From assembly GCF_902833225.1 (NCBI RefSeq), contig NZ_CADFEI010000010.1:124001-188000 (forward strand): 64,000 nucleotides of DNA, written 5' to 3'. The translations under genes were made by a program, and so were the position numbers. A model generated the notes under the pieces. That model searched no databases and was not told where the DNA came from. It saw only the letters and a list, made by a program, of their open reading frames with translations. This document shows, piece by piece, positions 18,134-26,074 of this stretch (positions are counted from its first letter, which is position 1; each line of letters opens with the position of its first letter). Origin of the DNA: Burkholderia sp. BCC1644. Lineage in GTDB: Bacteria > Pseudomonadota > Gammaproteobacteria > Burkholderiales > Burkholderiaceae.

Positions 18134-18255
18134 AAGACGCGATGGCCGATGTCGCGACGGTGTTCGGCTGGACACCGCGCGACATGGACGACTTTTCCCT
18201 TTCTGAGCTGATGGATTGGCGCGAGCGCGCCCGGATACGAAGCGGACACGAGTAA
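17783..18255 (+). CDS. E+E' fusion made by -1 frameshift
   Basis: The unshifted frame contains T TTT TTG with codon phase exactly X XXY YYZ at 18082-18088. After a one-base slip back, the reading frame stays open through EDAMADVATVFGWTPRDMDD to a TAA at 18253-18255. The fusion would be 157 residues against 116 for E. It ends 2 bases before the tape-measure start. P2 E/E' uses the same T6G heptamer. The extension is too short to show up as a separate ATG-started gene. Confidence 0.88.
18082..18088 (+). other. T6G slippery heptamer (-1 frameshift site)
   Basis: The heptamer TTTTTTG is in the correct phase for simultaneous slippage of the tRNAs at TTT and TTG. A G6T run lies just upstream (18064-18070) but in P2 the T6G is the site used. 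Any downstream stimulatory stem was not modelled. Confidence 0.85.
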
Positions 18256-18257
18256 CG

Positions 18258-21200
18258 ATGGACAACGCCCTGAAACTGCGCGTCATGTTCGACATGGTCG
18301 ACAACTGGACGAAGCCCTTGCGGAACATGTTGAACAGCAACAAGGGGCTCGCGCAGTCGTTGAAGGCGACGCGTGGCGAGCTTGCCGAACTCGGCAAGCA
18401 ACAGAAAGCCGTCGCCTCGTTCCGCGAGATGCGCGCCGGGCTCGCCGACACCACGAAGAAGCTCGGTGCGGCGCAATCCAACGTGAAGGCGCTCGCCGGC
18501 TCACTGCACGCATTCGGCCCACCCACGCAGAAAATGGTTGCGGACCTGGCACGCGCGCGTCAGGCAGCATCGCGCCTGCGCGCCGAGCAGAAGAAGCAGA
18601 CGGCCACCGTCGACGAGATGCGCGGCCGGCTCGCGCAGGCGGGCATCGAGACGCGCAACCTCGCACAGCACGAGCGCACGCTGCGCTCGAGCGTCGCGTC
18701 GACGACGGCCACGATGCAGGCGCAGACGCGCCAGCTCGAAGCACTGACGGAGCGCGATCGAAAGCTCGCCGCAGCGCGCGGCAAGATGCACGCAATGCAG
18801 GGCGTCGCCGGCGGCATGGCGATCGGCGGCTATGCCGCTCGCTCGACCGGCATGCGCGTGCTTGGCGGCCTCGGCGGCACGCTCGACGAAGCCAAGAAGA
18901 TGACGAACGAGCGTGCGCGCATCACGGCGCTCGGCCTTGGCGACCAGGCGACGCAGGACGCCGAGAAGTACGTGCGCGCGATGAACATGATGGGCGTCAG
19001 CACGTCCGACAACATGACGCTGATGCGCGACGCGCTGTCGATCTTCGCGGACGAGCATCACGCGCAGATGGTGATGCCGACGCTCGCAAAAATGAAGTTC
19101 GCGAACGAAGCACTGTTCGGCGCGGAGGACGCCCACGCGAACGAAGAGAAGTTCATGAACATGCTGAAGGTGATCGAGCTGCGCGGCGGCACGAAAGACG
19201 AAGCGACGTTCAAGAACGAAGCGAACATGGTGCAGAAAGTGCTGTCCGCAACCGGCGGCCGTGTCGGCGGCGACGAGTGGCGCAACTTCATCCAGACCGG
19301 CGGCGTCGCCGCGAAGCAGATGCGCCAGGACGCGTTCTATTACCAGATGGAACCGCTCATTCAGGAAATGGGTGGCCACGGCGTCGGCACCGGCCTCATG
19401 TCCGCGTACAGCAACGTCTACCAGGGCAAGACGACCGTGCGCGCGGCGCAGGAGATGATGAATCTCGGCCTGGTCGACAAGAAGAACGTCGAGTACAACA
19501 AAATCGGAATGATCAAACGGATCAAACCTGGCGCGCTGCTCGGCGGAGATCTGTTCAAGGCGTCGCCACTCGAATGGCTGGAAAAGGTGTTGCTCCCGCA
19601 GATGGCGAAGAAGGGCATCACCGATCCGGACAAGGTGAAAGACATGATTTCGACGATCTTCACCAACCGGACGGCCGCGAACCTGTTCTCGACCATGTAC
19701 ATGCAGCGGGACCAGATTCACAAGAACGAAAAGCTCAACCGCGGCGCATATGGGATCGACGACGCGGCGAAGCTCGCTGCGCTGCAAACCCAGGGCAAGG
19801 AAAACGACCTGCTCGCGAAGGGGCGCGACTTGCGTCGCGAGATCGGCGAGCGCATCGCACCGCTGTACAACGCGGCGCTCGACAAGACCCGCGAGATTCT
19901 CGGCGGCCTCATCGCCCTGATCCAGCGCCACGGCGCTGCGGCGAAGATCATTCTATCCGTGCTCGCCGCGTTCGCCGCGCTGCTCGTTGTAATGGGAACG
20001 TTCACGATCGTGCTCGCGGGCATCCTCGGGCCGCTCGCGATCGTGCGGTTCAGCATGGCGACGCTCGGCATTCAGGGCAGCTTCCTCGCGCGCACGCTCG
20101 GCGCGAGCGCGAGCGGCTTCGGCCAGTTGTCGGGTGCGGCGTCCCGGTTCTCTGTTGTCGGCAACGCTGCGCGCACAACCGCCGCGCGCATGCGCGCCGC
20201 ACTGGCGGCCGCCTGGTCTGCGTCGTCCCCGCGCGCAGTCGTGTCGAGCGTCGCGCAGTGGGGCCGCACCGTGGTCACGTCGATGAAAAACGGCCTGGTC
20301 GCCACTCGGCAATACACCGCCCAGGTATGGCGCGCCGTCTCCGCGCAGGCGGCCGCGTCACGCGCGGCTGTCGCCTCGCGCTGGACGGCCGCCCGACAGT
20401 ACGCCGGCCGCCGCGGCGTCGCCGGGATGTCGGTCGACGCGCTCAAGGGTGCGGGCGGTCTCATCAAGGGCGGGGCAGTCGGCGCAATCAACGGCGTCGG
20501 CGCCGCGCTCGGCGGGCTCGCGCAAATGCTGATGTTCGTCGGCCGTGTCGCGCTCATGAACCCGGTCGGCCTCGTCATCACCGGGATCGCGCTGGCCGCG
20601 CTGCTCATCATCCGATATTGGGAGCCGATCAAGGCGTTCTTCTCTGGCTTCTGGCAGGGCTTGACCGAAGGTCTGCAACCACTCGCGCCGATTTTCAGCC
20701 GCGTATTCGGCGTACTCGGCGCGATGTTCGAGCCGCTCAAGCCTGCGTTCAACTGGCTGATGGATGCGGTCAAGGGCGTGTGGGACTGGATTTCCCGTCT
20801 CCTGGGGCCGGTCGACGCGAGCAAGGAAAGTCTGGACAAGGCCAGCAACGCGGGCCGGGGCTTTGGCGAATGGCTCGCGAACATCATCGTCGTGGCCGCC
20901 AAGGTCGCCGAGAAGATGGCCGAATTCGGCGCGAACCTGATATCCGGCCTGGTCAACGGCATCACGAACGGCCTGGGCGCCGTGAAGGAGGCCATCACGA
21001 ACGTCGCGAATTCGGCCGTGACGTGGTTCAAGGAAAAGCTCGGCATTCACAGCCCGAGCCGCGTGTTCGCCGAGCTGGGCGGATTCGTCGGCGAGGGGGC
21101 CGCGCTCGGTATGGCGGGAGAGCAGCGCGGCGTCGCGCGCGCGGCGCTCGGGCTCGCGACGGCCGCCGTGACCGGGTTCGGTACACCCGCGCTGTCGACG

Positions 21201-21419
21201 GCCGCGCCGCTCGTGCCAATCGATCGGCGGCCGCCGATCGCGGCATCGGCTCCGGCCGCAGCGTCGTCTGCATCGGCCGCCGCTCCCGCGTCGATCATCA
21301 TCAACATCTACCCGCAGGCCGGCGACGATCCGCGCGCGATCGCACGCGCCGTGGCCGCCGAGCTGGATCGTCGCGAACGCGCGCAGCGTGCGCGCGCCGG
21401 CTCGCGCCTGTCCGACTGA
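18258..21419 (+). CDS. Tail tape measure protein, gpT type
   Basis: The 1053-residue protein sets tail length and is packed inside the tube. The N-terminal 190 residues are strong coiled coil (RGELAELGKQQKAVASFREM and similar). Membrane-type segments lie near 570-610 (KIILSVLAAFAALLVVMGTF) and 765-785 (NPVGLVITGIALAALLIIRY). Near 930 is the typical NSAVTWFKEKLGIHSPSRVF. I chose ATG 18258 (MDNALKLRVMFDMVD), 2 bases after the E' stop; an upstream in-frame ATG would lie inside E'. Confidence 0.95.
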   Translation: MDNALKLRVMFDMVDNWTKPLRNMLNSNKGLAQSLKATRGELAELGKQQKAVASFREMRAGLADTTKKLGAAQSNVKALAGSLHAFGPPTQKMVADLARARQAASRLRAEQKKQTATVDEMRGRLAQAGIETRNLAQHERTLRSSVASTTATMQAQTRQLEALTERDRKLAAARGKMHAMQGVAGGMAIGGYAARSTGMRVLGGLGGTLDEAKKMTNERARITALGLGDQATQDAEKYVRAMNMMGVSTSDNMTLMRDALSIFADEHHAQMVMPTLAKMKFANEALFGAEDAHANEEKFMNMLKVIELRGGTKDEATFKNEANMVQKVLSATGGRVGGDEWRNFIQTGGVAAKQMRQDAFYYQMEPLIQEMGGHGVGTGLMSAYSNVYQGKTTVRAAQEMMNLGLVDKKNVEYNKIGMIKRIKPGALLGGDLFKASPLEWLEKVLLPQMAKKGITDPDKVKDMISTIFTNRTAANLFSTMYMQRDQIHKNEKLNRGAYGIDDAAKLAALQTQGKENDLLAKGRDLRREIGERIAPLYNAALDKTREILGGLIALIQRHGAAAKIILSVLAAFAALLVVMGTFTIVLAGILGPLAIVRFSMATLGIQGSFLARTLGASASGFGQLSGAASRFSVVGNAARTTAARMRAALAAAWSASSPRAVVSSVAQWGRTVVTSMKNGLVATRQYTAQVWRAVSAQAAASRAAVASRWTAARQYAGRRGVAGMSVDALKGAGGLIKGGAVGAINGVGAALGGLAQMLMFVGRVALMNPVGLVITGIALAALLIIRYWEPIKAFFSGFWQGLTEGLQPLAPIFSRVFGVLGAMFEPLKPAFNWLMDAVKGVWDWISRLLGPVDASKESLDKASNAGRGFGEWLANIIVVAAKVAEKMAEFGANLISGLVNGITNGLGAVKEAITNVANSAVTWFKEKLGIHSPSRVFAELGGFVGEGAALGMAGEQRGVARAALGLATAAVTGFGTPALSTAAPLVPIDRRPPIAASAPAAASSASAAAPASIIINIYPQAGDDPRAIARAVAAELDRRERAQRARAGSRLSD

Positions 21420-21440
21420 CATTCACGGAGGATCTGTCCC

Positions 21441-21899
21441 ATGTTGCTGTCGCTGGATCAATTCGTGTTCAGCCTGACTACCGCCCCCTTCCACGAGCTG
21501 AAGCGACGCAGGAACTGGAAGCATCCGAAGAAATCGCGTATCGGCGCGCGCGATGCTCGCCAGTACACCGGCCAGGGCGACGATGTCATCACGCTCGACG
21601 GTCTCATCGCGCCGGATCAAATCGGCACGAGCGCGTCGCTCGACCAGCTCGTCCAGATGGCGAACGTCGGCGAAGCGTACGTGTTGGTCGACGGTCTCGG
21701 GACCGTCTACGGCGCGTACATCATCGTAGGGCTCGACGAAACGCGACGTTACTTCACCCGCGAAGGCAACGCGCGCAGGATCGAATTCACGTTGACACTC
21801 GAATGCGTCGACGACGACGCGCTGCGCATCGAGCAGGATGCGGCGCTTGTCGACGATGCGGAAGCCGATGACGCAGCGAACGCGGAGCCGAAGGCATGA
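21441..21899 (+). CDS. Tail protein U
   Basis: The 152-residue protein fits the P2 gpU family, which caps or completes the tail and helps it join the head. Typical residues are the start MLLSLDQFVFSLTTAPFHEL and the middle GLGTVYGAYIIVGLDETRRYF. It overlaps gene D by 4 bases. Confidence 0.94.
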   Translation: MLLSLDQFVFSLTTAPFHELKRRRNWKHPKKSRIGARDARQYTGQGDDVITLDGLIAPDQIGTSASLDQLVQMANVGEAYVLVDGLGTVYGAYIIVGLDETRRYFTREGNARRIEFTLTLECVDDDALRIEQDAALVDDAEADDAANAEPKA

Positions 21900-22987
21900 C
21901 GACGCGCGCGATCGAACACTCGAACGCTGCCGCGTATCGGCTCGAACGTGTCGAGCCGATGGCCGACTACCGCATCACGCTCGGCGGCCGCGATATCTCG
22001 CGACGGTTCCTGCCGCGCCTCGAATCGTTGACCCTCACGGAATCGCGCTCTGATGACGCGGACACTGTCGACCTGGTACTCGACGACTCGCGCGGCGACC
22101 TGGCGCTGCCGAAGCGCGGCGACGAAATCAAGGTGTCGATCGGCTGGGCCGGCGAGCAGCTCGTCGACAAGGGCACGTTCGTCGTAACCGAGTTCGAACA
22201 TAGCGGCGCGCCCGACACGCTGACCGTGCGCGCACGCTCGGCCTCGATGTCGAACGGCATGCAGGAGCGTCGTGAGAAGAGCTGGCACAAGCAGACGATC
22301 GGCTCGGTCGTGCGCGCGATCGCCGGCCGCTACAAGCTGACGCCCGCTGTCGCCGACGCCCTGGCGAAAATCGTGATCGCGCATATCGACCAGACGCACG
22401 AAAGCGATATGTCATTTCTGACGCGCCTGGCGAAGCGCTACGACGCCGTGATGAACGTCAAGGATTTGCGGTTGCTGTTCACGCCGATCGGCACCGGCAA
22501 GACCGTCAGCGGGAAGTCGTTCCAGGTGTTGAACCTGACGCGCGCGAGCGGCGACCAGCATGCGTACCACGTGTCCGAACGCGAGAATTATTCGGCCGTG
22601 CGCGCACATTACCATTCGAACGGCAAGGCGAAGCGGAAGTCGGTGATTATCGGCGGGGAGAACAACAAGAACGTGAAGGTGCTGCCGGAGGACTACGCGA
22701 CGGAAGCCGAAGCGCGAGCCGCGGCGCAGGCGGAGTTCAAGCGCATGCAGCGCAGCCAGGCGACGATGCGGTACTCGCTCGCTCGCGGCCGCGCCGATCT
22801 GTTCCCCGAAATGCCCGTCACGCTGTCGGGCTTCAAGCCCGAAATCGACGAAACCGCGTGGCTCGTGAAGAAGGCGACGCATACCATCGACAGTGACGGC
22901 GGATTCACGACCGGGCTGGACCTCGAAATGCGCGACGATCCGACGACCGATCGGCACCGCTCGCATTTCAAGAAGGGCGGAAAGTAA
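21896..22987 (+). CDS. Baseplate hub protein D (late control D family)
   Basis: The 363-residue protein is the hub of the baseplate (gp27-like), which carries the spike V. It has the conserved GDEIKVSIGWAGEQLVDKGTF and the helical LTPAVADALAKIVIAHIDQT followed by SDMSFLTRLAKRYDAVMNVK. It is coupled to U by ATGA and is the last late gene; a hairpin follows 2 bases after its stop. Confidence 0.95.
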   Translation: MTTRAIEHSNAAAYRLERVEPMADYRITLGGRDISRRFLPRLESLTLTESRSDDADTVDLVLDDSRGDLALPKRGDEIKVSIGWAGEQLVDKGTFVVTEFEHSGAPDTLTVRARSASMSNGMQERREKSWHKQTIGSVVRAIAGRYKLTPAVADALAKIVIAHIDQTHESDMSFLTRLAKRYDAVMNVKDLRLLFTPIGTGKTVSGKSFQVLNLTRASGDQHAYHVSERENYSAVRAHYHSNGKAKRKSVIIGGENNKNVKVLPEDYATEAEARAAAQAEFKRMQRSQATMRYSLARGRADLFPEMPVTLSGFKPEIDETAWLVKKATHTIDSDGGFTTGLDLEMRDDPTTDRHRSHFKKGGK

Positions 22988-22988
22988 A

Positions 22989-23009
22989 AAGCCCGCACGC
23001 GGCGGGCTT
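22989..23009. terminator. Hairpin terminator between D and 23034 gene
   Basis: An 8-bp perfect stem (aagcccgc/gcgggctt) has a 5-base loop. Read on the minus strand it is followed by a run of T, so it is best as terminator of the repressor-side gene. On the plus strand it follows gene D and lacks a T tract. Confidence 0.7.
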
Positions 23010-23033
23010 CAGGTTGCTTGCTATGGGAGACGG

Positions 23034-23321
23034 TCAGCTCGATTTGTAGAGATCGTTCATATTCACATGGATTGGCGGCCCGTCGTCGCACCGTGCGAGC
23101 GCCGCGCGTGCAACACGAAGATTTCCCATCGCCTGAATCGCAACTTCGAGCACGTGGCTGACCGACTGCATGGCATCGTCGATCGCTGCGCACGCAACAT
23201 CGCGCTCGCAGCCGGTCATGTCCGAACGGACTCGCCCCCCGCCCATCGCTTCGGCGCGTGCGTCCGCATGACGGGCGGCTATGCCAACCGTGTCGTTGTT
23301 GTGCTTCATGTCGATGCTCAT
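23034..23321 (-). CDS. Hypothetical small protein of the immunity side
   Basis: The 95-residue frame has no family I recognise. It is soluble and mainly helical (DVACAAIDDAMQSVSHVLEV). A purine-rich ribosome site (gggaccagaag) precedes the ATG at 23321, and a hairpin with T run follows its stop on the same strand. It lies downstream of the repressor on the minus strand, so it could be co-expressed in the lysogen. Absence of long overlapping frames supports it, but only moderately. Confidence 0.55.
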   Translation of the reverse strand: MSIDMKHNNDTVGIAARHADARAEAMGGGRVRSDMTGCERDVACAAIDDAMQSVSHVLEVAIQAMGNLRVARAALARCDDGPPIHVNMNDLYKSS

Positions 23322-23492
23322 TCTTCTGGTCCCTCACAAACATGTTCATGGACCGACGACACGCAACACGACGCGGTTGCCTCGAAATACCCCACGTCGC
23401 CAGCATCGCCGGCTTTCAGGATGCTAACTCAATACTGGATGGATATACAGTGTTTGTGGGAAGAATGACCAGTGCGCTATGACGCGCGCGAG

Positions 23493-23981
23493 CTATTTCT
23501 TTCCGTCCTTGGCAGCACGCTCGGCCCGCAAGCGCTCGATTTCCGCCATCGCACGATCGACGTTTTCCGCTGCCCGCTGATCCAGCGCCGCGCGTCGATT
23601 TTCCGGCAGGCGTTTCGCGCGCCGCGGCGTGCCCGTCTTGAGCATGACAGCCTGGTTTAGAACGCTGCCGATGAAGGATTGCAGGGTGGCTTTGCCGGTT
23701 TCGTTGAGCTGCCGAAAGCAATCTACGAAGTAGCGTTCGTCGTCCGACGATCCTGCGTCAACGCCGTCTTCATTGGATCCAGACCTCGTGCCACGCAATA
23801 CGTAAAGCACGTCGACGCCTATTTCAGCAACCGCGCTCAGATACTTCGCGTCGGGCGATCGGTCGTCCGCTTCGTAGTTCGACTGCGCGCGTCGTAGCAC
23901 CCCCCCCACCGCTGCAAATTCGTCTTGACTCAGTCCGAGCCGCAAGCGCTCTTCCCGCAAACGCGTGCCTATCGTGTTCAT
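23493..23981 (-). CDS. Prophage repressor, XRE-family HTH
   Basis: The 162-residue protein has an N-terminal helix-turn-helix (residues about 5-62, LREERLRLGLSQDEFAAVGG) of the XRE/Cro type and a C-terminal helical region (about 80-110, DDERYFVDCFRQLNETGKAT) often seen in P2-like C repressors. A Lys- and Arg-rich tail closes it. It is divergent from the early operon, and its start codon lies inside a perfect 12-bp palindrome that I take as an operator, implying autoregulation. No peptidase (LexA-type) domain is visible, so induction is probably not by RecA cleavage. Confidence 0.88.
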   Translation of the reverse strand: MNTIGTRLREERLRLGLSQDEFAAVGGVLRRAQSNYEADDRSPDAKYLSAVAEIGVDVLYVLRGTRSGSNEDGVDAGSSDDERYFVDCFRQLNETGKATLQSFIGSVLNQAVMLKTGTPRRAKRLPENRRAALDQRAAENVDRAMAEIERLRAERAAKDGKK

Positions 23982-23987
23982 ATGAAC
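23976..23987. promoter_or_regulatory. Repressor operator O1 (palindrome)
   Basis: gttcatatgaac is a perfect 12-bp palindrome that covers the repressor start codon. It shares the pattern G(T/C)TCA-NN-TGA(A/G)C with O2, whose centre lies exactly 30 bp away, close to three helical turns. Binding here would block the repressor's own expression. Confidence 0.6.
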
Positions 23988-23998
23988 TCACAAATTAA

Positions 23999-24027
23999 TT
24001 GACGTGCTCATTTGAGCTCATTACACT
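23999..24027 (+). promoter_or_regulatory. Predicted rightward early promoter
   Basis: TTGACG at 23999-24004 and TACACT at 24022-24027 are separated by 17 bases, a good sigma-70 fit (5/6 and 4/6). It points at the small early genes from 24071. A 7-bp inverted repeat (tagcctt/aaggcta, 24027-24050) follows in the untranslated leader. Confidence 0.6.
24006..24017. promoter_or_regulatory. Repressor operator O2 (palindrome)
   Basis: gctcatttgagc has perfect 5-bp half sites around TT. It lies wholly within the 17-base spacer of the predicted rightward early promoter, so a bound repressor would exclude RNA polymerase. Confidence 0.62.
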
Positions 24028-24070
24028 AGCCTTACCGTAACGCAAGGCTAATTACCAAAGTATACCGACC

Positions 24071-24280
24071 ATGACTACCGCCAAAGGCCCGCGTCGATCG
24101 CCACGCGGCACCCTGTCGGACAAGCCCGTATACGTCCGGCTGACATCCACCGAGCGCGACGAGCTCGAACAATTCGCCGCGCAGCGCAATCGCTCGATTT
24201 CGAGCATGGCACGCGAGCTGATCCGTATCGGCGCAAGCCAGCTTCGTGCCATCCCTCGTTCCCGTTCCGCTCGCTCGTGA
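24071..24280 (+). CDS. Small ribbon-helix-helix-like early protein
   Basis: The 69-residue basic protein is the first gene right of the repressor and takes the place of Cox/Cro in P2-like phages. The central part (KPVYVRLTSTERDELEQFAA, then NRSISSMARELIRIG) has the strand-helix-helix pattern of Arc/MetJ DNA-binding proteins. A role as anti-repressor or early regulator is an inference from position and fold. Confidence 0.7.
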   Translation: MTTAKGPRRSPRGTLSDKPVYVRLTSTERDELEQFAAQRNRSISSMARELIRIGASQLRAIPRSRSARS

Positions 24281-24294
24281 ATTGAGGAGCCCGC

Positions 24295-24492
24295 ATGTAT
24301 CCCGATCCCAAGCGCATCCGCAACAACAAGCACACCGTTCGCTTCGACGACTACGAGCAAGCCGTGTTGACGGCTCTCGCGAACTATCAGGGCGAGCAAC
24401 TCGCCGTGTTGATTCGCGAGATCGTCATGCGCGAAGCGACCGCCGTACTTGCCGAACGCAACACCTCCATTCTGGACCGCGCCGGCGCCTGA
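24295..24492 (+). CDS. Small ribbon-helix-helix-like protein
   Basis: The 65-residue protein follows the previous one by 14 bases with a good ribosome site (gaggag). NKHTVRFDDYEQAVLTALAN followed by QLAVLIREIVMREA again gives a strand-helix-helix pattern, so the two may be diverged relatives. The function is unknown. Confidence 0.62.
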   Translation: MYPDPKRIRNNKHTVRFDDYEQAVLTALANYQGEQLAVLIREIVMREATAVLAERNTSILDRAGA

Positions 24493-24531
24493 ACGAAGGC
24501 ACTGAAACGCCAACAATGAGTAGCTCCACCG

Positions 24532-24735
24532 ATGCCCGAAACCAGCACGGAAATTGCCCTCTCGGACGCCGACCGCGACGTGCTGGAACGTGTGCGGCAG
24601 CAGTACAGCCTCCCATCGATCGAGGCGGCCGCCGAGTGGCTCGTGAAGCGTCGCCTGCGCCTCACGTCGAAGCAACTGAACGGTCGCGGCCGCGCCCTGT
24701 ATCTCGTCCGGAGTAAGCCGAAATGCGCATCCTGA
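24532..24735 (+). CDS. Hypothetical early protein
   Basis: The 67-residue product is helical (LSDADRDVLERVRQQYSLPS, then EAAAEWLVKRRLRL). It may be another DNA-binding protein of the CopG type, but I do not recognise a family. Its end overlaps the Ogr-like start by 13 bases, placing it in one operon. Confidence 0.6.
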   Translation: MPETSTEIALSDADRDVLERVRQQYSLPSIEAAAEWLVKRRLRLTSKQLNGRGRALYLVRSKPKCAS

Positions 24736-24971
24736 ATCGCTGCCCCCACTGCCGCACGCGCGCGACCGCGCGTAGCAGCCGAGAAATGTCTCAGACCTTC
24801 CGGGAAGTCACGTACCAGTGCAACAACGTCGAGTGCGGCCACACGTACGTCGTGAACATGGAGTTCGCCCGCACCCTGTCGCCGTCCGCGACCCCGAATC
24901 TGTCGCTAAACCTGCCGCTCTCGCCAAACGTGCGCGAGCGTCTCGTCGAGCAGCTCGAACTGCCCGTCTAG
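24723..24971 (+). CDS. Ogr/Delta-type late gene activator
   Basis: The 82-residue zinc-finger protein carries CPHC (residues 7-10) and a second Cys pair in CNNVECGHTYV, the pattern of P2 Ogr and P4 Delta. These activators bind upstream of late promoters and contact the RNA polymerase alpha subunit to turn on capsid, lysis and tail genes. Here it sits in the early operon, not after gene D as in P2, and a strong terminator follows 25 bases after its stop. Confidence 0.88.
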   Translation: MRILNRCPHCRTRATARSSREMSQTFREVTYQCNNVECGHTYVVNMEFARTLSPSATPNLSLNLPLSPNVRERLVEQLELPV

Positions 24972-24996
24972 CGCCCTAAACCCCTTCCCCTGTTTT

Positions 24997-25036
24997 CCCC
25001 TCGCATCGTGCCTATCCGGCGCGAGGGGCTTTTTTT
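24997..25036 (+). terminator. Rho-independent terminator after ogr
   Basis: Stem cccctcgc (24997-25004) pairs with gcgagggg (25021-25028) and is followed by seven T within 25030-25036. It separates the regulator cluster from the genes that lead to the replication protein, either as a stop or as an antitermination point. Confidence 0.8.
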
Positions 25037-25057
25037 GCCCGAAAAAAGGAGATCAGC

Positions 25058-25270
25058 ATGGCCACCCTCGCTTCCGCCGCAGTCGTTATGCCGTTCGATC
25101 CGGCCCGCCTGTCGCTCGACAAACGCCGCGAATACCTGCGCGCACTGTGGCGCGCCGACGTGGATCCGTTCCTGTTCGTCGGCACCGCCCGCCGGCTCGG
25201 CTACGTGTTGGGCTGTCATTGGGACGCCGACGCCGGCATGCCTGTCCTGACGCCCATCGTTCTGCACTGA
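25058..25270 (+). CDS. Hypothetical phage protein
   Basis: The 70-residue frame has an excellent ribosome site (aaaggagatcagc) and reads MATLASAAVVMPFDPARLSL. The centre (KRREYLRALWRADVDPFLFV, then GTARRLGYVLG) looks like a compact soluble fold. No family recognised. An overlapping frame starting at 25008 has no ribosome site and was set aside. Confidence 0.65.
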   Translation: MATLASAAVVMPFDPARLSLDKRREYLRALWRADVDPFLFVGTARRLGYVLGCHWDADAGMPVLTPIVLH

Positions 25271-25274
25271 TCCG

Positions 25275-25469
25275 ATGCGCGCGCCCCTCACCGACCTCGA
25301 CCTGCGAGCGATGTGGCGCCGCCTGCGCATGGTCGGCAGTTTCGACGCCCTATGTCCGGCCGCCCGCCACGCCTTCGAATGCACGGCGAACGTATGGCGC
25401 GATCGCGAACCCGCGCCCGAGTTGCCGGCCGTCGACGGGAAACGCTGCGCCGCGAACGACTTCGACTGA
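25275..25469 (+). CDS. Hypothetical phage protein
   Basis: The 64-residue frame starts 4 bases after the previous stop. It is soluble, with LDLRAMWRRLRMVGSFDALC and AARHAFECTANVWRDRE. I see no recognisable motif; tight spacing to its neighbours is the main support. Confidence 0.55.
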   Translation: MRAPLTDLDLRAMWRRLRMVGSFDALCPAARHAFECTANVWRDREPAPELPAVDGKRCAANDFD

Positions 25470-25512
25470 CCCATCCGCGCCGGCCGCCGGCGCACTCACC
25501 TGGAATCACACC

Positions 25513-25707
25513 ATGAAGCCCTACGTTTTCAGCATCGGCGTGCTGCTGATGCTTTCCCTCTCCCTCACCGGCGTCTACTACCTGGCCGCCGACGTGCTGC
25601 GCCTGTTCGACGTTCGGCTCGCCCGGCCGATCGCTTTTGTAATCGGCGTCGTCGCAATGATCGTCCTGGTCGCAGCGCTGGCCTGGGCCGTTCCGCCGCG
25701 GGGCTGA
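25513..25707 (+). CDS. Small two-TM membrane protein
   Basis: The 64-residue protein has two hydrophobic stretches (about 5-27 FSIGVLLMLSLSLTGVYYLA, and 38-59 PIAFVIGVVAMIVLVAALAW) joined by a short polar loop. An early-operon membrane protein could act in exclusion or membrane anchoring, but nothing in the sequence decides this. Confidence 0.65.
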   Translation: MKPYVFSIGVLLMLSLSLTGVYYLAADVLRLFDVRLARPIAFVIGVVAMIVLVAALAWAVPPRG

Positions 25708-25711
25708 CACG

Positions 25712-26074
25712 ATGACGAAACAGCCCACCATTCGTTACGAGCTGCTGACTCCGGCTGGTCTGCGCACTGTCGCAGGCGATCACGTCGCTATCCCGAACGA
25801 CGCCGGCGCCACGTTCGGCATTCACATCGAGTCGCACCTGCACGACGGCCACCCCGAAAAGTGCATCGTCACGCACCTGATATCGGGCATCCGCATCGGC
25901 CACGGCGCGACACGTACCGCAGCCCTCGCGAACGCGACGTCGAATCTCGAACGCAACCGCAAGCGCCTGCGCGCCATGCTCGATCAGGCGACGACCTCGC
26001 GCTACGAGCTGCAGCATGCCGTTCAACGCCTGCAACAGAACCATCACGACATCCTCGGAGGCGCCGCAGCATGA
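25712..26074 (+). CDS. Hypothetical phage protein
   Basis: The 120-residue product has an alpha/beta-looking front (TIRYELLTPAGLRTVAGDHV) and a helical Gln- and His-rich end (YELQHAVQRLQQNHHDILGG). No family recognised. It starts 4 bases after the membrane protein and overlaps the next gene by ATGA, so it is firmly in the operon. Confidence 0.68.
   Translation: MTKQPTIRYELLTPAGLRTVAGDHVAIPNDAGATFGIHIESHLHDGHPEKCIVTHLISGIRIGHGATRTAALANATSNLERNRKRLRAMLDQATTSRYELQHAVQRLQQNHHDILGGAAA

Noticed and set aside
23258-23482. Plus-strand 74-codon frame between gene D and repressor
   Set aside because: Cys-rich product, no ribosome site, lies across the start of the opposite gene.
25008-25250. 80-codon frame overlapping the gene at 25058
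   Set aside because: It starts within the terminator stem-loop and has no ribosome site, while 25058 has an excellent one.
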